Assembly (NCBI GenBank): GCA_038254545.1
Contig: JBBSGB010000016.1
Location: 15,432-79,431 of the forward strand
Source of the DNA: CAHJXF01 sp038254545
Lineage (GTDB): Bacteria; Pseudomonadota; Gammaproteobacteria; Burkholderiales; Burkholderiaceae_D
Direction of reading: 5' to 3'
Length of the DNA stretch: 64,000 bases
Below are positions 51,694 through 59,377 of this stretch, in pieces (within the stretch, counting starts at the first letter, position 1; each line of letters begins with the position of its first letter). The position numbers and the translations under genes are program-made. The notes beneath the pieces were generated by a model. The model did no database searches, was not told the DNA's origin, and saw only the letters and a list, made by a program, of their open reading frames with translations.

Positions 51694-52331
51694 CAAGCCG
51701 TCGCTACAGCGTCCTGACCTGAAACGCGCCAACCAAGAATTTCGTAGTCGATGGGCTTGAAAGATCCGTTATTCGACTGCTCAGCCGAGCACGCCGTGAG
51801 CGCACAAATCAGATCCATTTCGGCGCGAAGCTCGATGGAGCCGCCGGCCTTCGACAGCGGCGTCTTCACCGCGACCAGTCCATCGACTCCCACCGAAACG
51901 TTCATGAAGATGTTGAAGGTCGTGGAAATCTGGGCCGGTTCGATCCCGAACGGAGCGAAGGCGGAGTAGAGATTCTCGAAGCAACTAGGGTGATGCCCCT
52001 TGTGCTGGTAAAGAATCTCGAACATCTCTTGACTACAAGGTGTCAGCAAAAAATCATGTCGACCGACCGTGTCCGCAATGATCGTGAACATACGCTGACT
52101 GTCATTCGCGTAGAGCACGTCGCCTGTCGTCAAGTAGATCTTGCTCGCGTAGTCAATGCTGCGTCCGGACGAGAGCGCGCATGAAGAATCATTGGCTTTG
52201 AACGCGAACAGGTCTGCGACCTGTTCGCCTAGCGGGTCGACAACACGCAGCACTTCCCCGCGCCGAATTTCGAACGCCTGCCCGCTCTGTGGCGCAATGC
52301 GGACGCAACAGCCCACGTGCTCACGCTTCAT
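51693..52331 (-). CDS. DUF1989 family protein (urea carboxylase-associated type)
   Basis: 212 residues from ATG 52331. Typical features: GQAFEIRRGEVLRVVDPLGEQVADLFAF covering about 18-46, RSIDYASKIYLTTGDVLYANDSQRMFTI near 56-84, and HHPSCFENLYSAFAPFGI near 113 with a conserved Cys/His pair. DUF1989 includes carboxyguanidine deiminase subunits and other proteins acting on urea- or guanidine-like carboxylates, so the substrate may be guanidino-related (inference). It overlaps the upstream hydroxylase gene by 11 bp and the decarboxylase by 1 bp of codon sharing, so all three are coupled. Confidence 0.87.
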   Translation of the reverse strand: MKREHVGCCVRIAPQSGQAFEIRRGEVLRVVDPLGEQVADLFAFKANDSSCALSSGRSIDYASKIYLTTGDVLYANDSQRMFTIIADTVGRHDFLLTPCSQEMFEILYQHKGHHPSCFENLYSAFAPFGIEPAQISTTFNIFMNVSVGVDGLVAVKTPLSKAGGSIELRAEMDLICALTACSAEQSNNGSFKPIDYEILGWRVSGQDAVATA

Positions 52332-53019
52332 GTGACGACGGTAGCTGGTAAAACGGGCACTTCCACGCACGATCGACGGCCCTGCCCGAATACTGGCGGG
52401 CTTCGGATTCGTCGCCGAACCCCGAGAGGACGGGATTGGTACTGCCTTGCAGATCGACCTCTCGGCGCCGCACGACCTTTTGCATTCCCGCGTACTTTCC
52501 GCTGGCACGAAGACCTTCGAACTGATCGTGGAAATTGAAAACCAGACAGGGGATCGGTGACCGACGCGACATGCGCGACGCAGCGGGATTCAAGCCCACC
52601 ACAAAGAAAGCTCTGCCCGCGACACTGTATGAGAAATCGGGCTGCGTCGGATCGGCGCTCACCGACGGGTCCCACGCGAATTCGGCCAGGTCATGCGCAT
52701 GCATCGCCTGCAGCTGCTGCCAAAGCTGTCGATCAAACTGCAATTCGCTGAAGACATCGTCGTCGAACATGGCGACGAACGAAACCGGCTCGCAACCTGG
52801 GCTTGGGAATTCCTCTGAAAACCGACTCAGATCCGAACAAATCGCGGCCACGTTGTCGTTACCACCAAGTTGTCCATAAAATCCGAATCTGACCCGCTCC
52901 TTATTGAATGCTGAACGGGCTCCGACGCATGGAAACGACGGCGCTGCAACATAGTCCGTGATCGCGGCGATGGCCGCCTTGTCCCTCGAGGTTAACGTAA
53001 TGGAATAGGAATCTTGCAT
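52321..53019 (-). CDS. YqcI/YcgG family heme-dependent N-hydroxylase-like protein
   Basis: 232 residues. Family signatures: PSFPCVGARSAFNKERVRFG near residue 27, WQQLQAMHAHDLAEFAWDPSVSADP near 100, AFFVVGLNPAASRMSRRSPIPCLVFNFHDQFE near 135-168 and KVVRRREVDLQGSTNP near 178. The family includes GntA of guanitoxin biosynthesis, which N-hydroxylates a guanidine intermediate. First gene of an operon with DUF1989 and a PsiD-like decarboxylase, divergent from an NCS1 transporter. Hydroxylation of a guanidino or amino nitrogen is the natural guess, not proven. Confidence 0.86.
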   Translation of the reverse strand: MQDSYSITLTSRDKAAIAAITDYVAAPSFPCVGARSAFNKERVRFGFYGQLGGNDNVAAICSDLSRFSEEFPSPGCEPVSFVAMFDDDVFSELQFDRQLWQQLQAMHAHDLAEFAWDPSVSADPTQPDFSYSVAGRAFFVVGLNPAASRMSRRSPIPCLVFNFHDQFEGLRASGKYAGMQKVVRRREVDLQGSTNPVLSGFGDESEARQYSGRAVDRAWKCPFYQLPSSHEA

Positions 53020-53162
53020 GGGGCTCGGAGAAAAAAAATGAACCCGAAGAGTGCTTACAAGCGCTTCTGCAGGCAGTCGTCCTACGCCTCATTGCCGTTG
53101 GCGTTAAAACCCCCGAATCAGTCGGACGAAATCGCAAACTTAACAAGCGCGCTAGTGGCACT

Positions 53163-53191
53163 GTGAAGTGCGCTACAACATGGCACTTCAC
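53163..53191. promoter_or_regulatory. Inverted repeat in the divergent ycgG/NCS1 intergenic region
   Basis: GTGAAGTGC (53163-53171) and GCACTTCAC (53183-53191) form a perfect 9-bp dyad with an 11-bp spacer, about 145 bp from the hydroxylase start and 75 bp from the transporter start. Position suits an operator serving both promoters. No regulator gene is adjacent. Confidence 0.55.
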
Positions 53192-53265
53192 TCACGCGTA
53201 CCTGCGGGCGCGAACTGCGCTACTACTGCAGCGGCTGCGAACCCGGTTCGCGTCAAGGAGATCGC

Positions 53266-54732
53266 ATGCCCCAATCCCGCGGGCCGGATAAGCAGCTTGA
53301 TCGAAGAGCGAGTGTCGAGATGCACTCGATCGACTGGGTGCCCGATGAGGAGCGTCACGGCAAAGCCCGGCACCTCGGCGCGATCTGGTTCATTGGCAAT
53401 ACCAACCTCACTGCAATGGCCACAGGGGTTACGACATTTAGCATTGGAGCGTGCCTCGGTTGGACGATTATCGCGACCGTCCTTGGATCGTTGTTCGGTA
53501 CTTTATTCATGGCGTTCCATTCCGCGCAAGGTCCGCAGCTGGGATTGCCGCAGCTCGTGCAGTCGCGACCCCAATTCGGTTATATCGGCGCGGCCATTAC
53601 AGTTTGGGTCTTCGCGTTGATCAACTATGTCGCGTACAACACATCCGATGCGATTCTGTCGGGCGACGGGATGCATATCTTGTTCTCGATCAACACCAAC
53701 GTCGGATACTTCCTGGCCGGAGGCATTGCCGCCATCCTCGCGCTGTACGGATACCGATGGATTCATCTGATCAATCGGATCCTCACGTGGCCGCTCCTTG
53801 CCGTCATGCTGCTGCTTACGATCGGATGCCTGCGCAGTTCCGGCTTGCCGCCTAATGCCTTTGCGCTTGGAACGTTCGACGCGGCACCGTTCATGACGAT
53901 ATTCACGATCGTTGCAGGTTTCCAGCTAGGGTGGGCGCCCTACGTATCGGACTATTCGCGCTATCTGCCGGCAAGCGTCGGCGTGCGCAGCACTTTTTGG
54001 TGGACGTATCTGCCCAGCGCACTATCGGCGATCTGGGTGTTTGCAGTCGGGGCAATCGCTTCCGCTGCGGCGCCGGGCAGCACACCGGTAGCGGCTTTCA
54101 AAGCGGCCGGCGACAGCCTCTTTCCAGGCTTCGGCTGGATCGGGGTGCTGGGCCTACTGCTCGGACTGCTGTCGGTGATGGCCATCAACCAGTACGGCGG
54201 GATGATGTCGCTCATCTCGATTCGGGACTCTTTCAAACCGGTCAAGCCGAATCATCGAATCCGTGCCATCGGCATTGGCATCATGTTTGTCTTGGTCTGG
54301 GGCATCGCGCAACTAGTCGGCGTCGAGCGATTCAACACGTTCTACGGCAACGTCTTGATCTTTCTCGCCTACCTATTCACCCCTTGGACCGCGATCAATC
54401 TGGTCGACTATTTTTTCGTAAGGCGCGGGCTTTACGTGATCCGTGAGATCTTCTCGCCAGCCGGTATCTACGGTCGGTGGGGTTGGCGCGGAAATCTCGC
54501 CTACCTCGTTACGCTCGGGGCGATGATTCCATTCATGGTGACGACACCGTTTACCGGTTTCGTCGCGTCGGCGCTAGGTGGGGTTGACTATTCATTGTTC
54601 GTCGGACTGCCATTGGGCGGGCTGCTTTATCGGTGGCTATGTCGCGATCTCGATTTGAGCACCGAGCGCCGCTTGGTGGCCGAGGAGGGCCGTTTGTCCG
54701 GCTTGAATTCACCCATCGCAACACAACTATGA
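53266..54732 (+). CDS. NCS1-family transporter (purine-cytosine permease-like)
   Basis: 488 residues, ATG 53266 with AAGGAG six bases upstream. Twelve membrane segments. Family marks: GAIWFIGNTNLTAMATG near residue 38, FGYIGAAITVWVFALINYVAYNTSD covering about 103-127, GWAPYVSDYSRYLP near 222, and FTPWTAINLVDYFFVRRGLY near 370. NCS1 proteins carry nucleobases, hydantoins, thiamine or related amines by cation symport. Divergent from the N-hydroxylase operon, it probably imports the substrate or exports the product of that pathway. Confidence 0.92.
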   Translation: MPQSRGPDKQLDRRASVEMHSIDWVPDEERHGKARHLGAIWFIGNTNLTAMATGVTTFSIGACLGWTIIATVLGSLFGTLFMAFHSAQGPQLGLPQLVQSRPQFGYIGAAITVWVFALINYVAYNTSDAILSGDGMHILFSINTNVGYFLAGGIAAILALYGYRWIHLINRILTWPLLAVMLLLTIGCLRSSGLPPNAFALGTFDAAPFMTIFTIVAGFQLGWAPYVSDYSRYLPASVGVRSTFWWTYLPSALSAIWVFAVGAIASAAAPGSTPVAAFKAAGDSLFPGFGWIGVLGLLLGLLSVMAINQYGGMMSLISIRDSFKPVKPNHRIRAIGIGIMFVLVWGIAQLVGVERFNTFYGNVLIFLAYLFTPWTAINLVDYFFVRRGLYVIREIFSPAGIYGRWGWRGNLAYLVTLGAMIPFMVTTPFTGFVASALGGVDYSLFVGLPLGGLLYRWLCRDLDLSTERRLVAEEGRLSGLNSPIATQL

Positions 54733-54799
54733 AAACAGTGTTTCGAACGGCTCGCAGGTGTCTAGGAAATCCGGCGCGATTCAGGCTAACACAGGGTGT

Positions 54800-54995
54800 C
54801 TCATGCCTGACGTCCCCGACTTTCTCCTTGCACAGCTCTTCACGGCGCAGCGCGTGATAGAGCAGGGTGACCAACATCGCGCGATCGCGTTTGCCCCTAA
54901 GCGATAGGTTGTCAGGCGCATCGAGTAGTTTTCTCGCCTAATGGTCGCCCAGCGCCGGGGCCTTGCCCTCATAACCTTCGGCGACACGGCCCGAG
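54800..54995 (-). pseudogene. Tyrosine recombinase (phage-type integrase) remnant
   Basis: The minus strand reads EGYEGKAPALGDH, a TAG stop, then ARKLLDAPDNLSLRGKRDRAML and TLLYHALRREELCKEKVGDV before similarity ends. This is the start of the catalytic domain of a site-specific integrase, with the first catalytic Arg in LRREEL. The TAG replaces what is normally Gln (CAG). Neither the N-terminal arm-binding domain nor the HxxR/Tyr end is present. The rest of the 498-bp gap 54733-55230 shows nothing. Confidence 0.82.
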
Positions 54996-55230
54996 GCGTA
55001 CAAAAAATGGTCATCGCCCGTCGTTGGCTTCGGCGGCTGGCGGGTGCAGGCGTCTATGAAGCCGCCGCGCCAGCGTGGGCATGCGCGGTAGACCCCGAGG
55101 ACGATCACCTCGCGATCAGTGTTCGTCCGAACTCTGTTGTCATGCAGTACAAACAGAATGCTTCGATATACACGCCGGCCTTGCAATGTTCGGTTGCGAG
55201 CCTCTTCGCGTGTCGAGATCGGAAGGCGCA

Positions 55231-56307
55231 ATGGCCGCGTTACTTCAAAGCAGAGTAGGGCCGTCGAGTGCGATCGCTCGTCAGATCACTGCGTTGCTCG
55301 ATGCCGATGAATCGACGCGGCATTCATCGATCGAGCAGCGGTTGCGCAGCTTGATTGCGGCCGGCCTCGACCGTATCCCTTTGCCCGGACAAGGATTCAC
55401 CCTTGGGCGGTGGCAATCGCTCGCGCGAGTTGCAAGCTACGATCTCGCTCTCGTCAAGCTCTACGAGAGTCATGTTGATGCGTTGGCGATCCTTCGGGAA
55501 ATTGAGACGTATCGCGCGCCCCGGTCTGGGGTCGTGTATGCGGTGTGGGCTTCGGAATCGCGTACCGCGCCATTGACGATTTGCGGTTGCTCGGCACGCA
55601 TCCATGAGCGCAGCGCTGTCGTTCTCGATGGCCGCAAGGCTTGGTGCTCGGGTGCGCGGGCCGTTGATATGGCGCTGATGACCGCGGCCGATGACATGGG
55701 CGAGCGCTGGCTGGTCGAAGTCGATCTGCAAGCACCCGGGATCACGATCGACGAACGCGCGTGGCATGCGGTCGGGATGCGCGATTCGGCCAGTTTCGAT
55801 GTCGTTTGCGACGGCGTGGCTGCGCGCATCGTGGGTGGTGCGCGCGCCTATCTCGAGCGACCCGGCTTCTGGCACGGCGGCGCCGGTGTGGCCGCATGCT
55901 GGTACGGTGCGGCGGCGTCGATAGCGACGCGCGTGCGCGATCTGCAAATCGGTCGCGACGATGTTCATGCCCTGGCCCATCTGGGAGCGATCGATGGCGC
56001 GCTCGCATCGGGCCGCGCATTGCTGCGCGAATGCGCCGCGCAGATCGACGCTGTGCCCGCGGCCGATTTCGGTCATCGGGGTTTGCGCGTGCGTTCGGTC
56101 ATTGCGGACATCGCGGAGTCCGTCGGTCACCATGCGGCGCGCGCCCTCGGACCCGGCCCCTTGTGCAACGACGCGCGCCTAGCGCGCATGGTCGCCGACC
56201 TGCCGATCTTCATTCGCCAATGCCGTGCCGAACACGACCTGGTCGCGCAGAGCCGAGCGTTGCTTGCTCATCCGGACGCGATGAGCAGAACCGGATGGGA
56301 ATTGTGA
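55231..56307 (+). CDS. Acyl-CoA dehydrogenase-like flavoprotein
   Basis: 358 residues from ATG 55231, with GGAAGG just upstream. The helical N-terminus (LARVASYDLALVKLYESHVDAL near 60) and the beta domain (VVYAVWASESRTAPLTI, VLDGRKAWCSGARAVDMALMTA near 135) follow acyl-CoA dehydrogenase order; WHAVGMRDSASFDV precedes the C-terminal helical bundle. The typical catalytic Glu cannot be placed with confidence, so it may be a degenerate member. First of four coupled genes; its TGA overlaps the next ATG. Confidence 0.82.
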   Translation: MAALLQSRVGPSSAIARQITALLDADESTRHSSIEQRLRSLIAAGLDRIPLPGQGFTLGRWQSLARVASYDLALVKLYESHVDALAILREIETYRAPRSGVVYAVWASESRTAPLTICGCSARIHERSAVVLDGRKAWCSGARAVDMALMTAADDMGERWLVEVDLQAPGITIDERAWHAVGMRDSASFDVVCDGVAARIVGGARAYLERPGFWHGGAGVAACWYGAAASIATRVRDLQIGRDDVHALAHLGAIDGALASGRALLRECAAQIDAVPAADFGHRGLRVRSVIADIAESVGHHAARALGPGPLCNDARLARMVADLPIFIRQCRAEHDLVAQSRALLAHPDAMSRTGWEL

Positions 56308-57080
56308 TGACGGATATGGCGACCCGTGTCCGAGCATTGCAATCCCGAACGATCGAGGGGCGAGGCACCGACGAGAACCTGTGGCGCAGTTGCCTCGAGA
56401 TTGAAACTATGAGGGCGGTCGATCTGAGGGCATGGACGCGCCGCTATCGACGCATCTGGATCGTCTCGCCCCATCCGGACGATGAAGTGCTCGCGCTGGG
56501 CGCGACCTTGGCGCGGCTCTCCAGGTTGGGGGCCGATCTAAGCATCGTCTCGGTCACGGCCGGCAGCGCAAGCCATCCCGGCTCGGCACGCTGGCCCGCC
56601 GAACGCCTCGCACGCGTGCGTCCCGCCGAGCTGCGACGTGCGGTCGAGGTGCTCGACATCCGTGCCGCGCTGTTCGAACTCGACATTCCCGACGGCGACG
56701 TGGCTGCGCATGGCGACCGCATCGCGGATTTTCTCGCGACGCACATCGCCCCCGACGATCTGATCGTGAGCCCGTGGCGATGGGATGGTCACCCGGATCA
56801 CGAAGCGTCGGGCAAGGCCGCGGCAGGCGCGTCCGAGCGCATAGGCGCCGACCTCATCGAATACCCCGTGTGGATGTGGCATTGGGCACGGCCCGCGCAT
56901 GCCCTTATTCCGTGGACGCGCGCGCGATGCATCCGGCTCGACGAGGACGAGCGCGACGAGAAGCGTGAAGCCATCAAGCGATTCGTCAGCCAGGTCACGC
57001 CCGATGGAGACCGCGCCGCGATTCTTCCGTCCCACGTGTTGGCCCACTTCACGCGGCCGTGTGAAGTTGTCTTCTGCTGA
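56307..57080 (+). CDS. PIG-L family deacetylase
   Basis: 257 residues from ATG 56307. Zinc site: VSPHPDDEVLALGATLARL near residue 54 (HPDD) and SPWRWDGHPDHEASGKAA near 155 (HPDH). PIG-L enzymes remove N-acetyl groups from GlcNAc-type lipids or small molecules. An N-terminal 50-residue extension includes GRGTDENLWRSC. Encoded between an acyl-CoA dehydrogenase and a NodS-like methyltransferase. Confidence 0.93.
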   Translation: MTDMATRVRALQSRTIEGRGTDENLWRSCLEIETMRAVDLRAWTRRYRRIWIVSPHPDDEVLALGATLARLSRLGADLSIVSVTAGSASHPGSARWPAERLARVRPAELRRAVEVLDIRAALFELDIPDGDVAAHGDRIADFLATHIAPDDLIVSPWRWDGHPDHEASGKAAAGASERIGADLIEYPVWMWHWARPAHALIPWTRARCIRLDEDERDEKREAIKRFVSQVTPDGDRAAILPSHVLAHFTRPCEVVFC

Positions 57081-57083
57081 CTC

Positions 57084-57704
57084 ATGAGCTCGGTCTCTCT
57101 GCCAGCATTCGATGCGCTTTACCGTGGCTCGGCCGATCCCTGGTTGACGGAAACGCGCTGGTACGAGCGGCGCAAGCGCGCGCTGGTGCTCGCTTGCCTT
57201 CCGCACGAACGCTACGAACATGCATACGAGCCCGGTTGTGGTAGCGGCGTGCTGACGCACGCGCTGGCCGCGCGCTGCGACGACGTGCTGGCCAGCGACG
57301 GCAGCGATCGCGCGGTCGCTATCGCGAGGCGGCGTCTCGCCGGGTTCGACAACGTCAAAGTGGAGCGCCATGCCGTGCCCGAAGACTGGCCGTCGCGCGC
57401 CTTCGATCTCGTGGTTCTGAGCGAACTCGTGTACTTCCTCGACAGCGCGGCGATCGACGCGATCGGGGGACTGGTTGCTCGCTCGATTGCGGGGCCCGAC
57501 GCGGGGCCGGGTGCGGGCACCGCGCTCGCCTGCAACTGGCGCGCCCCCATCGCAGGCTACGGCCACAGTGGCGACGAGGCGCATCGTCGGCTTGCCGCTG
57601 CGATCGGGCTGCCATCGGTCTTCGAGTATCGGGACGCCGACTTCATCGTCAGTGCGTGGAGCCGCGATCCAAAGTCGGTCGCGATGCGGGAGTCGATACG
57701 ATGA
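57084..57704 (+). CDS. NodS-like SAM-dependent methyltransferase
   Basis: 206 residues. N-terminal SADPWLTETRWYERRKRALVLA is the NodS family signature; SAM motif I is YEPGCGSGVLTHALA near 50; DLVVLSELVYFLD near 112 is motif IV. NodS N-methylates a deacetylated glucosamine in Nod factors, so a PIG-L-deacetylated amine from the preceding gene is a reasonable substrate (inference). Starts 3 bp after the PIG-L stop and overlaps the GT2 start (ATGA). Confidence 0.88.
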   Translation: MSSVSLPAFDALYRGSADPWLTETRWYERRKRALVLACLPHERYEHAYEPGCGSGVLTHALAARCDDVLASDGSDRAVAIARRRLAGFDNVKVERHAVPEDWPSRAFDLVVLSELVYFLDSAAIDAIGGLVARSIAGPDAGPGAGTALACNWRAPIAGYGHSGDEAHRRLAAAIGLPSVFEYRDADFIVSAWSRDPKSVAMRESIR

Positions 57705-58411
57705 AGCGCGCGTTCATCCAGCAGGTTGCCGTCATCGTCCCCGCGCACAACGAGGTGGCCCATATCGCCGCCTGCCTCGCGGCGGTGGGCAAGGCCGCAC
57801 GACGCGCCGTTCACCTGCAATGCCGGGTGACGACTTATGTGGTGTGCGATTCCTGCACCGATCGCACGGCTGCGGTCGTGGAAGCCGCCGGCTGCGCGGC
57901 GTTGATCGTTAACGCGCGCAGCGTGGGGGCGGCGCGCGCGTGGGGCGCGTCGGCGGCTCTCGATGCCGGCGCCGACTGGCTCGCATTCACCGATGCCGAC
58001 ACGCTCGTGACCGAAGACTGGATCGTCGCGCAGCTCGCGCTGCGATGCGATGTCGTGTGCGGGACCATCGCCGTCGAGGACTGGAGCATGCACGGCCACG
58101 CCGTGCGCCGCGAGTTCGCGAACACCTATCAGGACAGCGACGGGCACCGGCATATTCATGGAGCCAACTTGGGCATGAGCGCCGCCGCATATCGGAGCGC
58201 CGGCGGTTTCGCGGTGTTGACCAGCAGCGAGGACGTGGCGATCGTCGAGGCTCTCGAACGCGCCGGCGCGACGATCGCATGGAGCGCTGCTCCACGTGTG
58301 GTGACCAGCGCGCGCATCGATCACCGTGCACCCAAGGGATTCGGCGCGACGTTGCTTGCCATGGGCGAGCGAACGCACTTGCCGCCTGCAACTCCTTTGG
58401 CGGCGAATTAG
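57701..58411 (+). CDS. Family 2 glycosyltransferase
   Basis: 236 residues from ATG 57701. GT-A motifs: QQVAVIVPAHNEVAHIAACL at the N-terminus, VVCDSCTDRTAAV near 44, WLAFTDADTLVTEDWI near 92 (DxD), and HGANLGMSAAAYRSAGGF near 147. No C-terminal membrane helices, so a soluble transferase. Last of the coupled set; its stop lies inside an IS3 remnant on the other strand, so the original 3' neighbourhood is lost. Confidence 0.9.
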   Translation: MKRAFIQQVAVIVPAHNEVAHIAACLAAVGKAARRAVHLQCRVTTYVVCDSCTDRTAAVVEAAGCAALIVNARSVGAARAWGASAALDAGADWLAFTDADTLVTEDWIVAQLALRCDVVCGTIAVEDWSMHGHAVRREFANTYQDSDGHRHIHGANLGMSAAAYRSAGGFAVLTSSEDVAIVEALERAGATIAWSAAPRVVTSARIDHRAPKGFGATLLAMGERTHLPPATPLAAN

Positions 58412-58695
58412 GCAGGAGCCTTTGCCAGGATGTCCCGCTCCATTTGCACCCGTCGCAGCTCGCGACGAAGGCGCGTCAGTTCCTCGCGCTCGGCGCTGGT
58501 CAAGCCACCCTTGCCGGGCAGCGGCTCGCCAGTGTCGATTGCGGCTTGCGCGACCGAGTTCGTAATCGTCTGTGCGCTGTCTCCGAACTCACGCGACAGC
58601 TTGCTCGGCGTGCGTCCCGTCTTGGCCAACTCAACAATCTGCTCTCGAAATTCTTGCGGGTACGGCGTCTGCTCCTTAGCATCATGGTCTCCTTC
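58408..58695 (-). pseudogene. IS3-family transposase OrfA remnant
   Basis: Reads KEQTPYPQEFREQIVELAKTG, LSREFGDSAQTITNSVAQA, LTSAEREELTRLRRELRRVQ and MERDILAKAPA-stop: the helix-turn-helix and leucine zipper of OrfA. The normal start is disrupted (ATGATGCTAAG, two extra bases relative to ATGGCTAAG), and the usual AAAWFA continuation and all of OrfB are missing. Confidence 0.85.
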
Positions 58696-58854
58696 CCTAC
58701 TAAGGATCGAGGCTCCACGAAACGGGGTCAACTTCGATCAAGTGCTGGCTCGCGACTTACACCAAGCCAAAGGCGCAGCCAGGCAAGCACCAACCGCGAA
58801 AGAGACGTCGACGATCTCGGTTCTAAACAGTAGCGTCTAGCTCCGGGGTCTTAC

Positions 58855-59160
58855 TGCAATCGGATCGTTCAGCACCGTCATGTCGAGCGGGGTCGTGATC
58901 GTTCCTCTTCCTTGTATCCGCCGAGTGCATGTTGTCGGGTTGGTGCGGCGATAGGTCAGCCGATGGATCCCCGCCGGGTAGGCGTGAAGGCGAAGACGAC
59001 CGGCTTGCCCCGGATGAAGAGTTCGTCAAAATCCAGGTCCGTCAAGCCGTGCGGATGCTCGATGTGGGGCTGAGTTTCATGAGGTCGACGTCGTTGACGA
59101 CGCGGATCTTTAGCTCGGGCAGATGCTGCGCAGATCGAGACTACGGCGAGCGTCTCGAGC
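58855..59160 (-). pseudogene. Phosphoketolase C-terminal remnant with several frameshifts
   Basis: Fragments in shifting frames, in the correct order for xylulose-5-P/fructose-6-P phosphoketolase: LPELKIRVVNDVDLMKL, HPHGLTDLDFDELFIRGKPV, HAYPAGIHRLTYRRTN, GYKEE and TITTPLDMTVLND. At least three single-base shifts separate them. The N-terminal two-thirds are gone, replaced by IS481 sequence. Same orientation as the debranching-enzyme gene, with which phosphoketolase often clusters. Confidence 0.85.
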
Positions 59161-59330
59161 TCGGTCGCATCGCGGGTTGGACACCGCATCACCGGCGATC
59201 AACGCGATCACGTCCGAGGCGCCGGCTGGGAGGTCCTGTTCGTGGCGATGGATGACCACGCCCGCATCGGCTTCACCGCCACGCACGCCGATGAACGCAA
59301 GCCCAGCGCGATTGCGTTCCTGAAGTTGAC
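59150..59330 (+). pseudogene. IS481-family transposase fragment
   Basis: Reads HRITGDQRDHVRGAGWEVLFVAMDD followed by HARIGFTATHADERKPSAIAFLK (two adjoining pieces, about 59180-59325), the segment around the first and second catalytic acids of IS481 transposases. Both ends are missing, and the frame then drifts off. It abuts the phosphoketolase remnant, which it probably disrupted. Confidence 0.8.
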
Positions 59331-59377
59331 CGACTTTCGCGGAGCCCCGATGCTTAGCAAGGTCAGGAGTAAACAAT

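Noticed and set aside
53020..53265. Guanidine riboswitch ahead of the NCS1 or YcgG gene
   Set aside because: I looked for guanidine-class motifs because of the pathway guess, but saw no matching conserved core; only the 9-bp dyad is present.
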